Assembly (NCBI RefSeq): GCF_017676365.1
Contig: NZ_JADKMA010000032.1
Coordinates: 1 to 47,399 of the forward strand
Direction of reading: 5' to 3'
DNA: 47,399 bases
DNA from: Streptomyces oryzae
GTDB taxonomy: Bacteria > Actinomycetota > Actinomycetes > Streptomycetales > Streptomycetaceae
A program made the position numbers and the translations under genes. Shown one piece after another: positions 17,374 through 25,653 of this stretch; positions within the stretch are counted from its first letter, which is position 1, and every line of letters begins with the position of its first letter. The notes under the pieces are model-generated. The model saw only the letters and a program-made list of their open reading frames with translations, did not search any database and was not told the origin of the DNA.

Positions 17374-19902
17374 ATGGGGGGCGTGACAGCCACCCTTATC
17401 GACCAGATGCCGAGCGATGCCGATCCCGATGCCCTCTTCGAGTCCTTCTCCGGGTGGGCGGAAGAGCGGGGCATCTCGCTCTACCCCGCCCAGGAAGAGG
17501 CACTGATCGAGGTGGTGTCCGGGGCAAATGTGATCCTGTCGACCCCGACGGGCTCCGGCAAGAGTCTGGTCGCAGCAGGGGCTCATTTCACTGCTCTCGC
17601 CCAGGACAAGGTCACTTTCTACACAGCGCCGATCAAGGCGCTGGTCTCGGAGAAGTTCTTCGACCTGTGCAAGCTCTTCGGCACCGAGAACGTCGGCATG
17701 CTCACCGGCGACGCCTCGGTCAACGCGGACGCCCCCGTCATCTGCTGTACCGCCGAGGTGCTCGCCTCCATCGCGCTGCGTGACGGGGCGGACGCCGACA
17801 TCGGCCAGGTGGTGATGGACGAGTTCCACTTCTACGCCGAGCCGGACCGGGGCTGGGCGTGGCAGATCCCGTTGCTGGAGCTGCCGCAGGCGCAGTTCAT
17901 CCTGATGTCCGCGACGCTGGGTGATGTCTCGCGCTTCGAAGAGGACTTGACCCGCCGCACCGGCCGCCCCACCGCCGTTGTGCGCTCCGCGACCCGCCCC
18001 GTACCGCTGTCGTACGAATACCGCACGACAAGTCTGACCGAGACGCTGACGGAGTTGCTGGAGACTCATCAGGCGCCGGTCTACATCGTGCACTTCACTC
18101 AGGCGCAGGCCGTGGAGCGGGCGCAGGCGCTGATGAGTATCAACATGTCGACTCGGGCGGAGAAGGACGAGATTGCCAAGGTCATCGGTAACTTCCGCTT
18201 CACCACCAAGTTCGGCCGCAACCTCTCCCGCTACGTACGGCACGGCATCGGGGTGCATCACGCGGGGATGCTGCCCAAGTACCGGCGCCTGGTCGAGCGG
18301 CTCGCCCAGGCCGGACTGCTGAAGGTCATCTGCGGCACGGACACCCTCGGCGTCGGCGTCAACGTGCCCATCCGTACCGTCCTGTTCACCGCGCTCACCA
18401 AGTACGACGGCAACCGGGTCCGCACGCTGCGGGCCCGCGAGTTCCACCAGATCGCGGGCCGCGCGGGGCGAGCCGGCTTCGACACCTCGGGCTTCGTCGT
18501 CGCGCAGGCGCCCGAGCACGTGATCGAGAACGAGAAGGCGCTGGCGAAGGCCGGGGACGACCCGAAGAAGCGCCGCAAGGTCGTGCGCAAGAAGGCCCCG
18601 GAGGGTTTCGTCAGCTGGGGCCAGCAGACCTTCGAGAAGCTGATCGCCTCGGAACCGGAGCCACTGACCTCCCGCTTCCGGGTGACCCACGCCATGCTGC
18701 TCTCCGTGATCGCCCGCCCGGGAGACGCTTTCGCGCAGATGCGGCGGCTGCTGGAGGACAACCACGAGGACCGCCGCTCCCAGTTGCGGCACATCCGGAG
18801 GGCGATTGCCATCTACCGTTCGCTGCTGGACGGCGGCATCGTCGAACGGTTGGACCAGCCCGACTCCGAGGGGCGCACCATCCGGCTGACTGTCGACCTC
18901 CAGCAGGATTTCGCCCTCAACCAGCCGCTCTCCACCTTCGCGCTCGCCGCATTCGAGCTGCTGGACCCCGAGTCGCCCTCCTACGCGCTGGACATGGTGT
19001 CGGTGGTGGAGTCGACACTGGACGACCCGCGCCAGATCCTCGCAGCCCAGACGAACAAGGCCAAGGGCGAGGCCGTCGCCCAGATGAAGGCCGACGGCAT
19101 CGAGTACGAGGAGCGGATGGAGCGGCTGATGGACATCAGCTACCCCCAGCCTCTTGAGGAGCTGCTCTTCCACGCCTACGGCCTCTACCGCAAGTCCCAC
19201 CCCTGGGTCGGCGATCACCCGCTCTCCCCCAAGTCGGTCATCCGCGACATGTACGAACGGGCGATGACCTTCAGCGAGTTCGTCTCCTTCTACGAGCTGG
19301 CCCGCACGGAAGGCATCGTGCTGCGCTACCTGGCGAGCGCCTACAAGGCGCTGGAGCACACCGTCCCCGACGACATCAAATCGGAGGACTTCCAGGACAT
19401 CGTCGAATGGCTCGGTGAGATGGTCCGGCAGGTCGACAGCAGTCTGCTGGACGAGTGGGAGCAGCTTGCCAACCCGGAGGACGAGACCGCGGAGGAGGCC
19501 CAGGAGCGCGCCGACCAGGTCAAGCCGGTCACAGCCAGCCCACGGGCCTTCCGCGTGCTGGTGCGGAACGCGATGTTCCGCAGGGTGGAGCTGGCCGCCT
19601 GGGACAAGTTCGCCGAGCTGGGCGAGCTGGACGGGGAAGCCGGCTGGGACGAGGACGCGTGGGCGGAGGCCATGGACGCCTACTGGGACGAGTACGACGA
19701 ACTGGGAACGGGGCCGGACGCGCGCGGCCCCCGGCTGCTGCGCATCGAAGAAGTCCCGGAAGACCGGCTGTGGCGCGTCCGGCAGACATTCGCCGACCCG
19801 CGTGGCGATCATGACTGGGGAATCTCCGCCGAGGTCGACCTCGTCGCCTCGGACGAGGAGGGCCGCGCGGTCGTCAAGGTAACCGGCGTCGGCCCGATGT
19901 GA
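17374..19902 (+). CDS. DEAD/DEAH-box helicase with DUF3516 (Ski2-like)
   Basis: An 842-residue cytoplasmic helicase, probably acting on RNA. Motif I is TPTGSGKS (57-64), motif II DEFH (149-152), motif III SATLGD, and motif VI QIAGRAGRAGFD. The C-terminal half beyond about residue 400 is the DUF3516 region, with a helical body and an acidic segment (DELDGEAGWDEDAWAEAMDAY in part) before the final beta-rich stretch. The arrangement resembles Ski2-family helicases of actinobacteria whose substrate is unknown. ATG 17374 is used; a GTG at 17383 (VTATLIDQMP) is an equally plausible start. The thioesterase gene follows after 52 bases and may be co-transcribed. Confidence 0.9.
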   Translation: MGGVTATLIDQMPSDADPDALFESFSGWAEERGISLYPAQEEALIEVVSGANVILSTPTGSGKSLVAAGAHFTALAQDKVTFYTAPIKALVSEKFFDLCKLFGTENVGMLTGDASVNADAPVICCTAEVLASIALRDGADADIGQVVMDEFHFYAEPDRGWAWQIPLLELPQAQFILMSATLGDVSRFEEDLTRRTGRPTAVVRSATRPVPLSYEYRTTSLTETLTELLETHQAPVYIVHFTQAQAVERAQALMSINMSTRAEKDEIAKVIGNFRFTTKFGRNLSRYVRHGIGVHHAGMLPKYRRLVERLAQAGLLKVICGTDTLGVGVNVPIRTVLFTALTKYDGNRVRTLRAREFHQIAGRAGRAGFDTSGFVVAQAPEHVIENEKALAKAGDDPKKRRKVVRKKAPEGFVSWGQQTFEKLIASEPEPLTSRFRVTHAMLLSVIARPGDAFAQMRRLLEDNHEDRRSQLRHIRRAIAIYRSLLDGGIVERLDQPDSEGRTIRLTVDLQQDFALNQPLSTFALAAFELLDPESPSYALDMVSVVESTLDDPRQILAAQTNKAKGEAVAQMKADGIEYEERMERLMDISYPQPLEELLFHAYGLYRKSHPWVGDHPLSPKSVIRDMYERAMTFSEFVSFYELARTEGIVLRYLASAYKALEHTVPDDIKSEDFQDIVEWLGEMVRQVDSSLLDEWEQLANPEDETAEEAQERADQVKPVTASPRAFRVLVRNAMFRRVELAAWDKFAELGELDGEAGWDEDAWAEAMDAYWDEYDELGTGPDARGPRLLRIEEVPEDRLWRVRQTFADPRGDHDWGISAEVDLVASDEEGRAVVKVTGVGPM

Positions 19903-19954
19903 GCGTGGCACCGAGCCTGACGGCCACCCTGGACGCGAGAGAGGAACGCACGAG

Positions 19955-20878
19955 ATGACCGGGCCCAGCCCTGCCGAACGCCTTGTCGACCTGCTGAACC
20001 TCGAAGAGATCGACCTCAACATCTTCCGGGGCCGGAGCCCCCACGAGTCGCTCCAGCGGGTCTTCGGCGGGCAGGTTGCCGGGCAGGCGCTGGTGGCGGC
20101 CGGGCGGACCGTGGACGAGGAGCGCCCCGTGCACTCACTGCACGCGTACTTCCTGCGTCCCGGCATCCCGGGGGTGCCGATCGTGTACCAGGTGGAGCGG
20201 GTCCGGGACGGGCGGTCCTTCACCACGCGCCGCGTGGTTGCCGTCCAGCAGGGCCGCACGATTTTCAATCTGACCGCCTCCTTTCATGTACGGGAGCCCG
20301 GTTTCGAGCACCAGATGCCGATGCCCCGGGTACCGGAGCCGGAGAGCCTGCCGCAGCTCGCGGACGAGATCCGCGAGCGCCTGGGCTCGCTGCCGGTGCC
20401 ACTGGAGCGCATGGCCCGCCGTCAGGCGTTCGACCTGCGCTACGTGGACCGACTGCGGTGGAGCCCCTCCGAGCTGGAGGGGGTTGAACCGCGCAGTGCG
20501 GTGTGGATGCGTGCGATCGGATCGCTCGGCGACGACCCACTCGTACACACCTGCGCTCTTACGTATGCCAGCGATATGACGCTGCTGGACGCGGTGCGCC
20601 TCCCCGTCGAGCCGCTGTGGGGGCCGCGGAACTTCGATACCGCCTCGCTGGACCACGCGATGTGGTTCCACCGGCCGTTCCGCGCCGACGAGTGGTTCCT
20701 CTACCAGCAGGAGTCACCCATCGCCACAGGCGCGCGCGGTCTCGCCCGGGGCCAGATCTTCGACCGCGAAGGCAGACTGATCGTCTCGGTGATGCAGGAG
20801 GGGCTGTTCCGGCCGCACAGTCCCGAGCGGCAGGCGTCTCCGGCTCAGCAGCCCCAGGGACAGGCTGCTACGCAGTGA
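19955..20878 (+). CDS. tesB: Acyl-CoA thioesterase II
   Basis: A 307-residue double hot-dog protein that hydrolyses acyl-CoA to fatty acid and CoA. The first hot-dog carries FGGQVAGQALVAAGRTV and the helix region HSLHAYFLRPG (about 30-75). The second contains LTYASDMTLLDAV and LDHAMWFHRPFRADEWFLYQQESP near residues 200-250, with the conserved Asp, Thr/Ser and Gln expected for TesB. The ATG follows GAGAGG at a normal distance. It lies 52 bases behind the helicase gene and converges on the DUF6397 gene. Confidence 0.92.
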   Translation: MTGPSPAERLVDLLNLEEIDLNIFRGRSPHESLQRVFGGQVAGQALVAAGRTVDEERPVHSLHAYFLRPGIPGVPIVYQVERVRDGRSFTTRRVVAVQQGRTIFNLTASFHVREPGFEHQMPMPRVPEPESLPQLADEIRERLGSLPVPLERMARRQAFDLRYVDRLRWSPSELEGVEPRSAVWMRAIGSLGDDPLVHTCALTYASDMTLLDAVRLPVEPLWGPRNFDTASLDHAMWFHRPFRADEWFLYQQESPIATGARGLARGQIFDREGRLIVSVMQEGLFRPHSPERQASPAQQPQGQAATQ

Positions 20879-20970
20879 CCACCGTTCCAGGCGGCTCGGC
20901 CCCCTCACTAGTCCGCTCGGGGCGGTCCGCCGGATCCGGTACCAGCCGCCGGCCTTGAGGGCGAGCCCGT

Positions 20971-21987
20971 TCACTGGGCGGGACGGGCTGCGGGCTTCGG
21001 CCTGCGGCGCCGCAGAAGGGACCAGCGCCTGCGGGACACCGGCGCCGCGGGCGGCCCCGCGACCGGCCGGGCGGTGTCCGGGCCAGGCCGCCCACTGGCG
21101 TCAGGAACCGGCTGGGCCGCGGGCTTCTCCTCCGGGGAGGGCGCCGTCCAGAACGTGGCAGGGGTGCCGCGGGCAGCTGTGGCAGCGACCGCGTCCGCGG
21201 CCCTGGCGGCCTCCAGGTCGGCGGCCAGCAGGCACCGGTACCAGCGGGTCTCCTCCTCCCCTTCGGCCAGGCACAGTTCCTCCAGAATGTCCCGGGTGGC
21301 CCCGGAGACGGGACGCACCTCGAGAAAGCACGGCCGCAGCTCCCTCAGTCGGGCCCGTTCTCCTGGGTCGGGCACGGCTTCGGCGAGGGTGGAGTCGGCC
21401 AGCACGCTCGCTCGTACCGCGGCGCGCTCCCAGAATCCGGCGGCCTCCCGCGCCAGCTGCCCCACGCGCTTCTCCCGCCAGCGACGGGCCCGGTGGTCGG
21501 TGCCGGCTGTCAGGCAGGCCCGCATCCCCGCAGGCAGGCGCCCGGTGAGCAGCGTCCGGTTGTTCTCCGCGAAATTCCGGAGTTCTTCGGCCAGATAGAG
21601 CCAGACCACCGTGCGATAACGGTTCACATAGAAGCTGACCGGACCAAAGCAGCCCGCCCTGGCCAGGCGCGCAAAACGGGACGGACTGATGTCCAGGAGC
21701 TCGGATGCCTCACCGGCTCCCATGACACGCAGCCGCTCCCGCAGCCCGCCCGGGAAGTCCGGCGCCGCCTTGACCCGCTCCAGTTCCTCACGTGGCACCC
21801 TGCGGGATCCTCCCCGCACCCCCGGCACGGTGCGCACCTCTTCGGTCTGCACTGCCAGCTCGAACTCCCTGGCCTTGAGCCCCAGCTCCTTCGCGGCCGT
21901 GCGCAGGGCCACGTCGGCCCCACTACGACTCAGCGCCGGCGCGCGGCGGTCCATGGGCTTTTGCATGTCGTCATCCCCCGTCGGCAT
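20971..21987 (-). CDS. DUF6397 family protein, putative DNA-binding-like fold
   Basis: A 338-residue protein of a Streptomyces-restricted family without assigned function. The N-terminal half has two helix-rich segments resembling helix-turn-helix or MerR-type units: AAKELGLKAREFELAVQTEEVRTV (about 31-54) and GAGEASELLDISPSRFARLARAGCF (about 90-114). The second is followed by VNRYRTVVWLYLAEEL. The C-terminal quarter is Pro/Ala-rich and ends in an Arg-rich tail (SRRRWSLLRRRRPK). The family name is from memory. ATG 21987 has AAGG seven bases upstream. Its promoter faces the roadblock gene, and both run on the minus strand. Confidence 0.75.
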   Translation of the reverse strand: MPTGDDDMQKPMDRRAPALSRSGADVALRTAAKELGLKAREFELAVQTEEVRTVPGVRGGSRRVPREELERVKAAPDFPGGLRERLRVMGAGEASELLDISPSRFARLARAGCFGPVSFYVNRYRTVVWLYLAEELRNFAENNRTLLTGRLPAGMRACLTAGTDHRARRWREKRVGQLAREAAGFWERAAVRASVLADSTLAEAVPDPGERARLRELRPCFLEVRPVSGATRDILEELCLAEGEEETRWYRCLLAADLEAARAADAVAATAARGTPATFWTAPSPEEKPAAQPVPDASGRPGPDTARPVAGPPAAPVSRRRWSLLRRRRPKPAARPAQ

Positions 21988-22068
21988 TCGATTACCTTGC
22001 GTGAGAACGACGATAGCCCGCTGGCGCGATTCCCGCCGAGCCTGTGGATAACTCCGTGAAACCGCAGG

Positions 22069-22461
22069 TCAGTTGCTGTTCCGAGCGGCGAGCCCGAGGT
22101 GCTCACCGACGCGGTTGACCAACAGCGTCATCTCGTAGGCGACTTGGCCAATGTCCGCTTCCGCATCCGCGAGGACGCACAGGCAACTGCCATCCCCCGC
22201 TGACATCACGAAGAGAACTCCCTCATCGAACTCGATCATGGTCTGGCGCACCCGCCCGACCTTGAAGTGCTGACCTGATCCCTTGGCCAGGCTGTGCAGC
22301 CCGGAGGAGACCGCGGCCAGATGTTCCGCGTCCTCCCGCTCGAGATCGTGGCTGCTCCCCGTCACCAGCCCGTCGTTCGAAAGGACCAGCGCGTGCCGGA
22401 CAGACGAGATCCGTTTCGTGAGGTCGTCCAGCAACCAGTCGAGTCCCGTGTTCAGTGCCAC
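22069..22461 (-). CDS. Roadblock/LC7 domain protein
   Basis: A 130-residue single-domain roadblock/LC7 protein, the class that regulates Ras-like GTPases. Seen are the first helix LDWLLDDLTKRISSVRHALVLSNDGLVTG, the loop DAEHLAAVSSGLHSLAKGSG, and the strands TMIEFDEGVLFVMSAGDGSCLCVL. In Streptomyces these genes usually sit in a conservon beside a histidine kinase, a DUF742 protein and a GTPase. None of those is present here, so this one is an orphan. GTG at 22461 or 22464 is the start, with AAGGGGG just upstream; longer in-frame extensions look non-coding. Confidence 0.88.
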   Translation of the reverse strand: MALNTGLDWLLDDLTKRISSVRHALVLSNDGLVTGSSHDLEREDAEHLAAVSSGLHSLAKGSGQHFKVGRVRQTMIEFDEGVLFVMSAGDGSCLCVLADAEADIGQVAYEMTLLVNRVGEHLGLAARNSN

Positions 22462-22640
22462 CACGCGCCCCCTTTTCCTCGGCCTCTGCCGTGCCACCCT
22501 TACCCACGAGAGCACGGTCAGCAACCATGAGGTCCAGTTCTGTTGCGCACAGTTACTCCTCTGTCGCGTCTGTAACAGCCGCATCGCGGAGCGATAGCGG
22601 GCTCCTCCGCGGCGAGGGCCCAGGCGCGACCATGGGGAGC

Positions 22641-23255
22641 ATGACACACGATCTGGCAGACGACCGGGCCGCGGTCCGGGCATTCTTCGGTGAGCGGGCT
22701 CCCCGCTGGGACGCCCGCTTCCCCGATGACGGTCCCGCCTACGCCGCGGCCGTGCACGAAATCGGCCTGCGACCCGGTGACGTGGTACTCGACGCCGGGT
22801 GCGGCACCGGACGGGCGCTGCCCGAGCTGCGTACCGCTGTAGGCCCGGCCGGAACGGTACTGGGCGCCGATCTCACTCCGGAGATGCTGGACGAGGCCGC
22901 CCGTACGGGACGCGGCAAGGCGGCCACGCTGTTGCTCGCGGATGTCTCCCAACTGCCGTTGCAGAGCAGCTGTTTGGACGCCGTCTTCGGAGCCGGACTC
23001 ATCTCCCACCTTCCCGGGCCGGAGAGCGGGCTGCGTGAGCTGGCCCGAGTCGTGCGTCCTCAGGGCCGACTCGCGCTCTTCCACCCGGTCGGCCGCGCCG
23101 CGCTGGCAGCCCGGCAGGGGCGGCAGACCAGCCCGGACGACATCCGCGCCGAGCCGCGCCTGCGCGCGCTGCTGGCCGCGACCGGGTGGCGGCTGGTGTC
23201 GTACGTGGACGAGGACGACCGGTATCTGGCGCTGGCGGAGCGGAGGCCGGAGTGA
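22641..23255 (+). CDS. Class I SAM-dependent methyltransferase
   Basis: A 204-residue methyltransferase of the UbiE/Methyltransf_11 kind. Motif I VVLDAGCGTGRALPEL (about 50-65) binds SAM. Then come the acidic post-I turn GADLTPEMLDEAAR, motif II LLLADVSQLPLQSSCLDAVFGAGLISHL and motif III LRELARVVRPQGRLALFHPV. It begins DLADDRAAVRAFFGERAPRWD, typical of actinomycete homologues. The methyl acceptor is unknown. ATG 22641 is used; ATG 22632, three codons upstream, is the alternative, and the ribosome site is weak for both. It diverges from the roadblock gene and converges on the MpaB-family gene. Confidence 0.85.
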   Translation: MTHDLADDRAAVRAFFGERAPRWDARFPDDGPAYAAAVHEIGLRPGDVVLDAGCGTGRALPELRTAVGPAGTVLGADLTPEMLDEAARTGRGKAATLLLADVSQLPLQSSCLDAVFGAGLISHLPGPESGLRELARVVRPQGRLALFHPVGRAALAARQGRQTSPDDIRAEPRLRALLAATGWRLVSYVDEDDRYLALAERRPE

Positions 23256-23263
23256 TCAGGCCG

Positions 23264-23278
23264 TTGGGGTGACCCCAA
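23264..23278. terminator. Small hairpin between convergent genes
   Basis: TTGGGG-TGA-CCCCAA, a 6-bp perfect stem with a 3-base loop, lies eight bases past the methyltransferase stop and before the convergent MpaB-family gene. Short and without a U-tract, so the terminator reading is tentative. Confidence 0.35.
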
Positions 23279-23318
23279 GCGCCGGCGTGGCCCAGTGCCT
23301 CGGCCCTCAGGGGAGTTC

Positions 23319-24236
23319 CTACTGTTCCTGCTCACCTGGGGAGGCAAGCCGCACGGGACACGCCGGGCTCCCCGCGCCGCCCCCGGCAGGGAAGGTGCCC
23401 AGTTCGGAGATGCGGTAGCCCACCGGGTAACCGGGGTAGCCCTTGATCTCCGGGTTCTGCCGCGCGTAGTGCGGGCTGCGGCGGGGCGGCAGCAGTCGAA
23501 CGCCCCGCGCCCGAAGCCGCAGCGCGCCTCGCGTCAGCCGACGGGAAAGAGGGCTGGGCTCGGCGTACTGGAAGGCCCGCAGAAGCGAGTCGTCCAGCAG
23601 CGCCAGGCTGGCACCGCGCACCAGCGGGGCGAGCGGGCGCGGATACCAGGAGGCCATCAGGTCGAGGGTGGCGTCGGAGACCTTCCGCGCCCCCTCGTCC
23701 CAGCCGAAGTGGGTCACCTCGTAGCCATCGAGGCAGCTCTCGTACTCCGCATAGCTGCCGGGAATATCCTTGATGCCCATATGGCGCCCAAGAGTGCTGT
23801 AGTAGTGGCTGACGGCCCGCAGTTCGTGGCCGGTGAGGCGACGCCAGCCGAAGGCGTCGAGCCAGCGTTTGGGCATGACCACAAAGGTGCACAGGACATA
23901 GCGCATGTCCTCGTTAGAGATGTCATAGGCACGGTGCATCTGGTTGATCCGGCGGATCGCGGTGCGTCCCTGCACGCTGTCGAAGCCGTGCTCGACGACG
24001 GCGTCCAGAAGGAGCGAGGTGTCGTCGTAGCGCTTCTGTGTGCGGTTGGTCAGCTCGGCGGTCCGGGCCAGCAGTCCGCCGATGCTGGGAACGGCATAGG
24101 TGCGGTACAGAGCGAGCTCGAGAGCGCGGGTGAAGTCCCACGGAAACTCGTAGGCGGCGATCAAACGGTAGATCTCATGCGAGTCCCCTTCGGGGTCGAG
24201 CTGGAGAATGTGCCTGAGCCGGTCGTACCGCCGCAC
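23319..24236 (-). CDS. Oxygenase MpaB family protein (DUF2236)
   Basis: A 305-residue protein of the MpaB/DUF2236 family, all-alpha, related to latex-clearing and MpaB oxygenases that bind heme. Typical blocks are YDRLRHILQLDPEGDSHEIYRLIAAYEFPWDFTRALELALYRTYAVPSI at the N-terminus, RRINQMHRAYDISNEDMRYVLCTFVV in the middle, and a C-terminal DDSLLRAFQYAEPSPL segment. I place the start at GTG 24236 because GAGAGGGG lies five bases upstream and homologues begin at this point. The longer frame, which would overlap the divergent gene, is rejected. The reaction is not known. Confidence 0.8.
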   Translation of the reverse strand: MRRYDRLRHILQLDPEGDSHEIYRLIAAYEFPWDFTRALELALYRTYAVPSIGGLLARTAELTNRTQKRYDDTSLLLDAVVEHGFDSVQGRTAIRRINQMHRAYDISNEDMRYVLCTFVVMPKRWLDAFGWRRLTGHELRAVSHYYSTLGRHMGIKDIPGSYAEYESCLDGYEVTHFGWDEGARKVSDATLDLMASWYPRPLAPLVRGASLALLDDSLLRAFQYAEPSPLSRRLTRGALRLRARGVRLLPPRRSPHYARQNPEIKGYPGYPVGYRISELGTFPAGGGAGSPACPVRLASPGEQEQ

Positions 24237-24261
24237 GCGTGCCCCTCTCTTCGGATCCTGG

Positions 24262-24318
24262 CGTCTGTCACGGAGACATCTCAGCCGTCTGCCGCGGACA
24301 CCTTCCGTCTGTTGCGGA
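24262..24318. repeat. Three direct repeats in a divergent promoter region
   Basis: CGTCTGTCACGGA (24262), CGTCTGCCGCGGA (24286) and CGTCTGTTGCGGA (24306) share CGTCTGNYRCGGA at 24- and 20-base spacing. They lie between the MpaB-family gene and the divergent unknown gene, a position suited to regulator binding. Confidence 0.5.
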
Positions 24319-24370
24319 CGAGTTCCGGGGGCTATGGTCACCGAGATCCGCCAGGAAGGGGAGGTCACCG

Positions 24371-25156
24371 GTGGCTGCGGAAGAGGAAGATTCGCTCTAT
24401 GTGCTGACTGCGGTGCTACTGACGCCTGCGCAGTTCCCAAGTGTGCTGGGGGACGACTACCCCGCAGCATGCGCCGTACTGGAACTGGAGCCCTATGCGG
24501 AGGGATACGGGCTCGTGCTGGGACAGGACGGTGCGGGTGCTCGCTGGACAGTGGTGACCGAGGACGTGACACAGGTGGCCTGCGCCATCGCCGCCTGGGA
24601 CTGCGGCGTGGAGTCCGACCTGTCTCCGGACGAACGGGACGTGGTCACAGTGCTCCCGGGCTGGCCGCTGGCACTCGCCGTCTCCGCGCCGGGCCTGCCC
24701 GAGCCGCACGACCCTGCGCTGGAAGGCGAACTGGGCGGGATCGGCCCGGTTCTAGTACCCCCGGACACTTCCGACTGGGGCCCGGCACAGCGGCGGCTCG
24801 GCGCGGACGAAATAGCGCTCCAGTGGGCTCAGTGGCGGGCGCAGGCCGAGGACGACGTGGAGTTCGTGGAGTCGGGTGGAGAGCCGGACGAACAGGTGCG
24901 ACGCGTCCTGGAGGAAGTACGGGGCTATCTGAAAACGCCCCCTCCACCGGGCCGGGTACGCTCTGCGTTCGCCTCGGGTGACGCCCGCACGCTCAGGGCC
25001 GACGGCCCCGGCTGGAGTGTGGTCGCCCGGACCGACGACATTGCTTTCGTTCTGCTGGACGAGGCTCCCGGCGAGATACGCACGGTGGGACGCGGCCGTG
25101 AACTGCCCCAGTTGCTGACCGCTCTCGACGGCATCGCACTGCGCCCCGCCGCGTGA
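24371..25156 (+). CDS. Conserved-looking hypothetical protein, function unknown
   Basis: A 261-residue acidic, soluble protein that I do not recognise. The GTG start is well supported by GGGGAGG seven bases upstream. The N-terminal half (about 5-125) has alternating strands and helices (LYVLTAVLLTPAQFPSVLGDD, YGLVLGQDGAGARWTVVTEDV). A linker around 125-185 is Asp/Glu-rich. A compact C-terminal part (about 185-261) contains VRRVLEEVRGYLKTPPPPGRVRSAFASGDARTLRADGPGWSVVARTDDIAFVLLDE (given here only as its composition and order). There is no signal peptide, membrane segment or metal motif. Codon use matches its neighbours, so it is a real gene rather than a shadow. Confidence 0.75.
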   Translation: MAAEEEDSLYVLTAVLLTPAQFPSVLGDDYPAACAVLELEPYAEGYGLVLGQDGAGARWTVVTEDVTQVACAIAAWDCGVESDLSPDERDVVTVLPGWPLALAVSAPGLPEPHDPALEGELGGIGPVLVPPDTSDWGPAQRRLGADEIALQWAQWRAQAEDDVEFVESGGEPDEQVRRVLEEVRGYLKTPPPPGRVRSAFASGDARTLRADGPGWSVVARTDDIAFVLLDEAPGEIRTVGRGRELPQLLTALDGIALRPAA

Positions 25157-25254
25157 AGGTCACACTGTCCCCACAGAGCGGCAGCACGATTCCGTAAGCC
25201 CACGCCACCCGGTGCCAGGCGCCTACCTGGGCCGGGGGCCGGGTCGGTGCGGCG

Positions 25255-25437
25255 CTAGCGGTTGAGCTCCTTACGCCTGACTCTGCGCAGCCTGCGCCGC
25301 TGCGAGGGGTCCAGTGCCAGATACGCGACTGTCGGCACGCCCACGATCACCAGCAGCGCGATCCAGAACGACGTCAGCCACCACAGGAGCAGCCCGACCG
25401 CCACCCCACCGACGGCGATCTTTGCTCGGTTGGTCAT
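25255..25437 (-). CDS. Small membrane protein, 60 residues
   Basis: A short gene with a strong ribosome site (GGAGG, plus-strand CCTCC at 25445-25449) before the ATG. Residues about 8-48 form one long or two closely spaced hydrophobic segments (IAVGGVAVGLLLWWLTSFWIA and LLVIVGVPTVAYLAL). The C-terminal tail is very basic (RRRLRRVRRKELNR) and is expected to stay in the cytoplasm. Similar orphan membrane peptides are common in Streptomyces; no function is known. It lies between the unknown gene on the opposite strand and the SNF2 gene. Confidence 0.8.
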   Translation of the reverse strand: MTNRAKIAVGGVAVGLLLWWLTSFWIALLVIVGVPTVAYLALDPSQRRRLRRVRRKELNR

Positions 25438-25653
25438 CTCGGTACCTCCTCCGCACCGGCGGCTCACCCGCTGCTGCCCAGTCCGGTGGCTCCGCCTCTC
25501 ATTCCATTGAACGCCATTCGGACGCGGCAGGTTCCCTCCGCGCCATGGGAGGCGGATTCCCCGTCCCGGCCAGAGCGTCGCACCTCCGGCCGGACGTGAG
25601 GTACCCTCGACCGCTCCCGCTCACTAGTCAAATTTGAGGAATGCATCAGCACT

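Noticed and set aside
13315..20268. A 2317-codon open frame on the minus strand without a stop
   Set aside because: It runs antisense through the exporter pair, the helicase and part of the thioesterase gene, crosses gene borders, and its product has the Arg/Pro/His/Gly-rich, domain-less composition of GC-rich shadow frames. The genes it overlaps have clear motifs.
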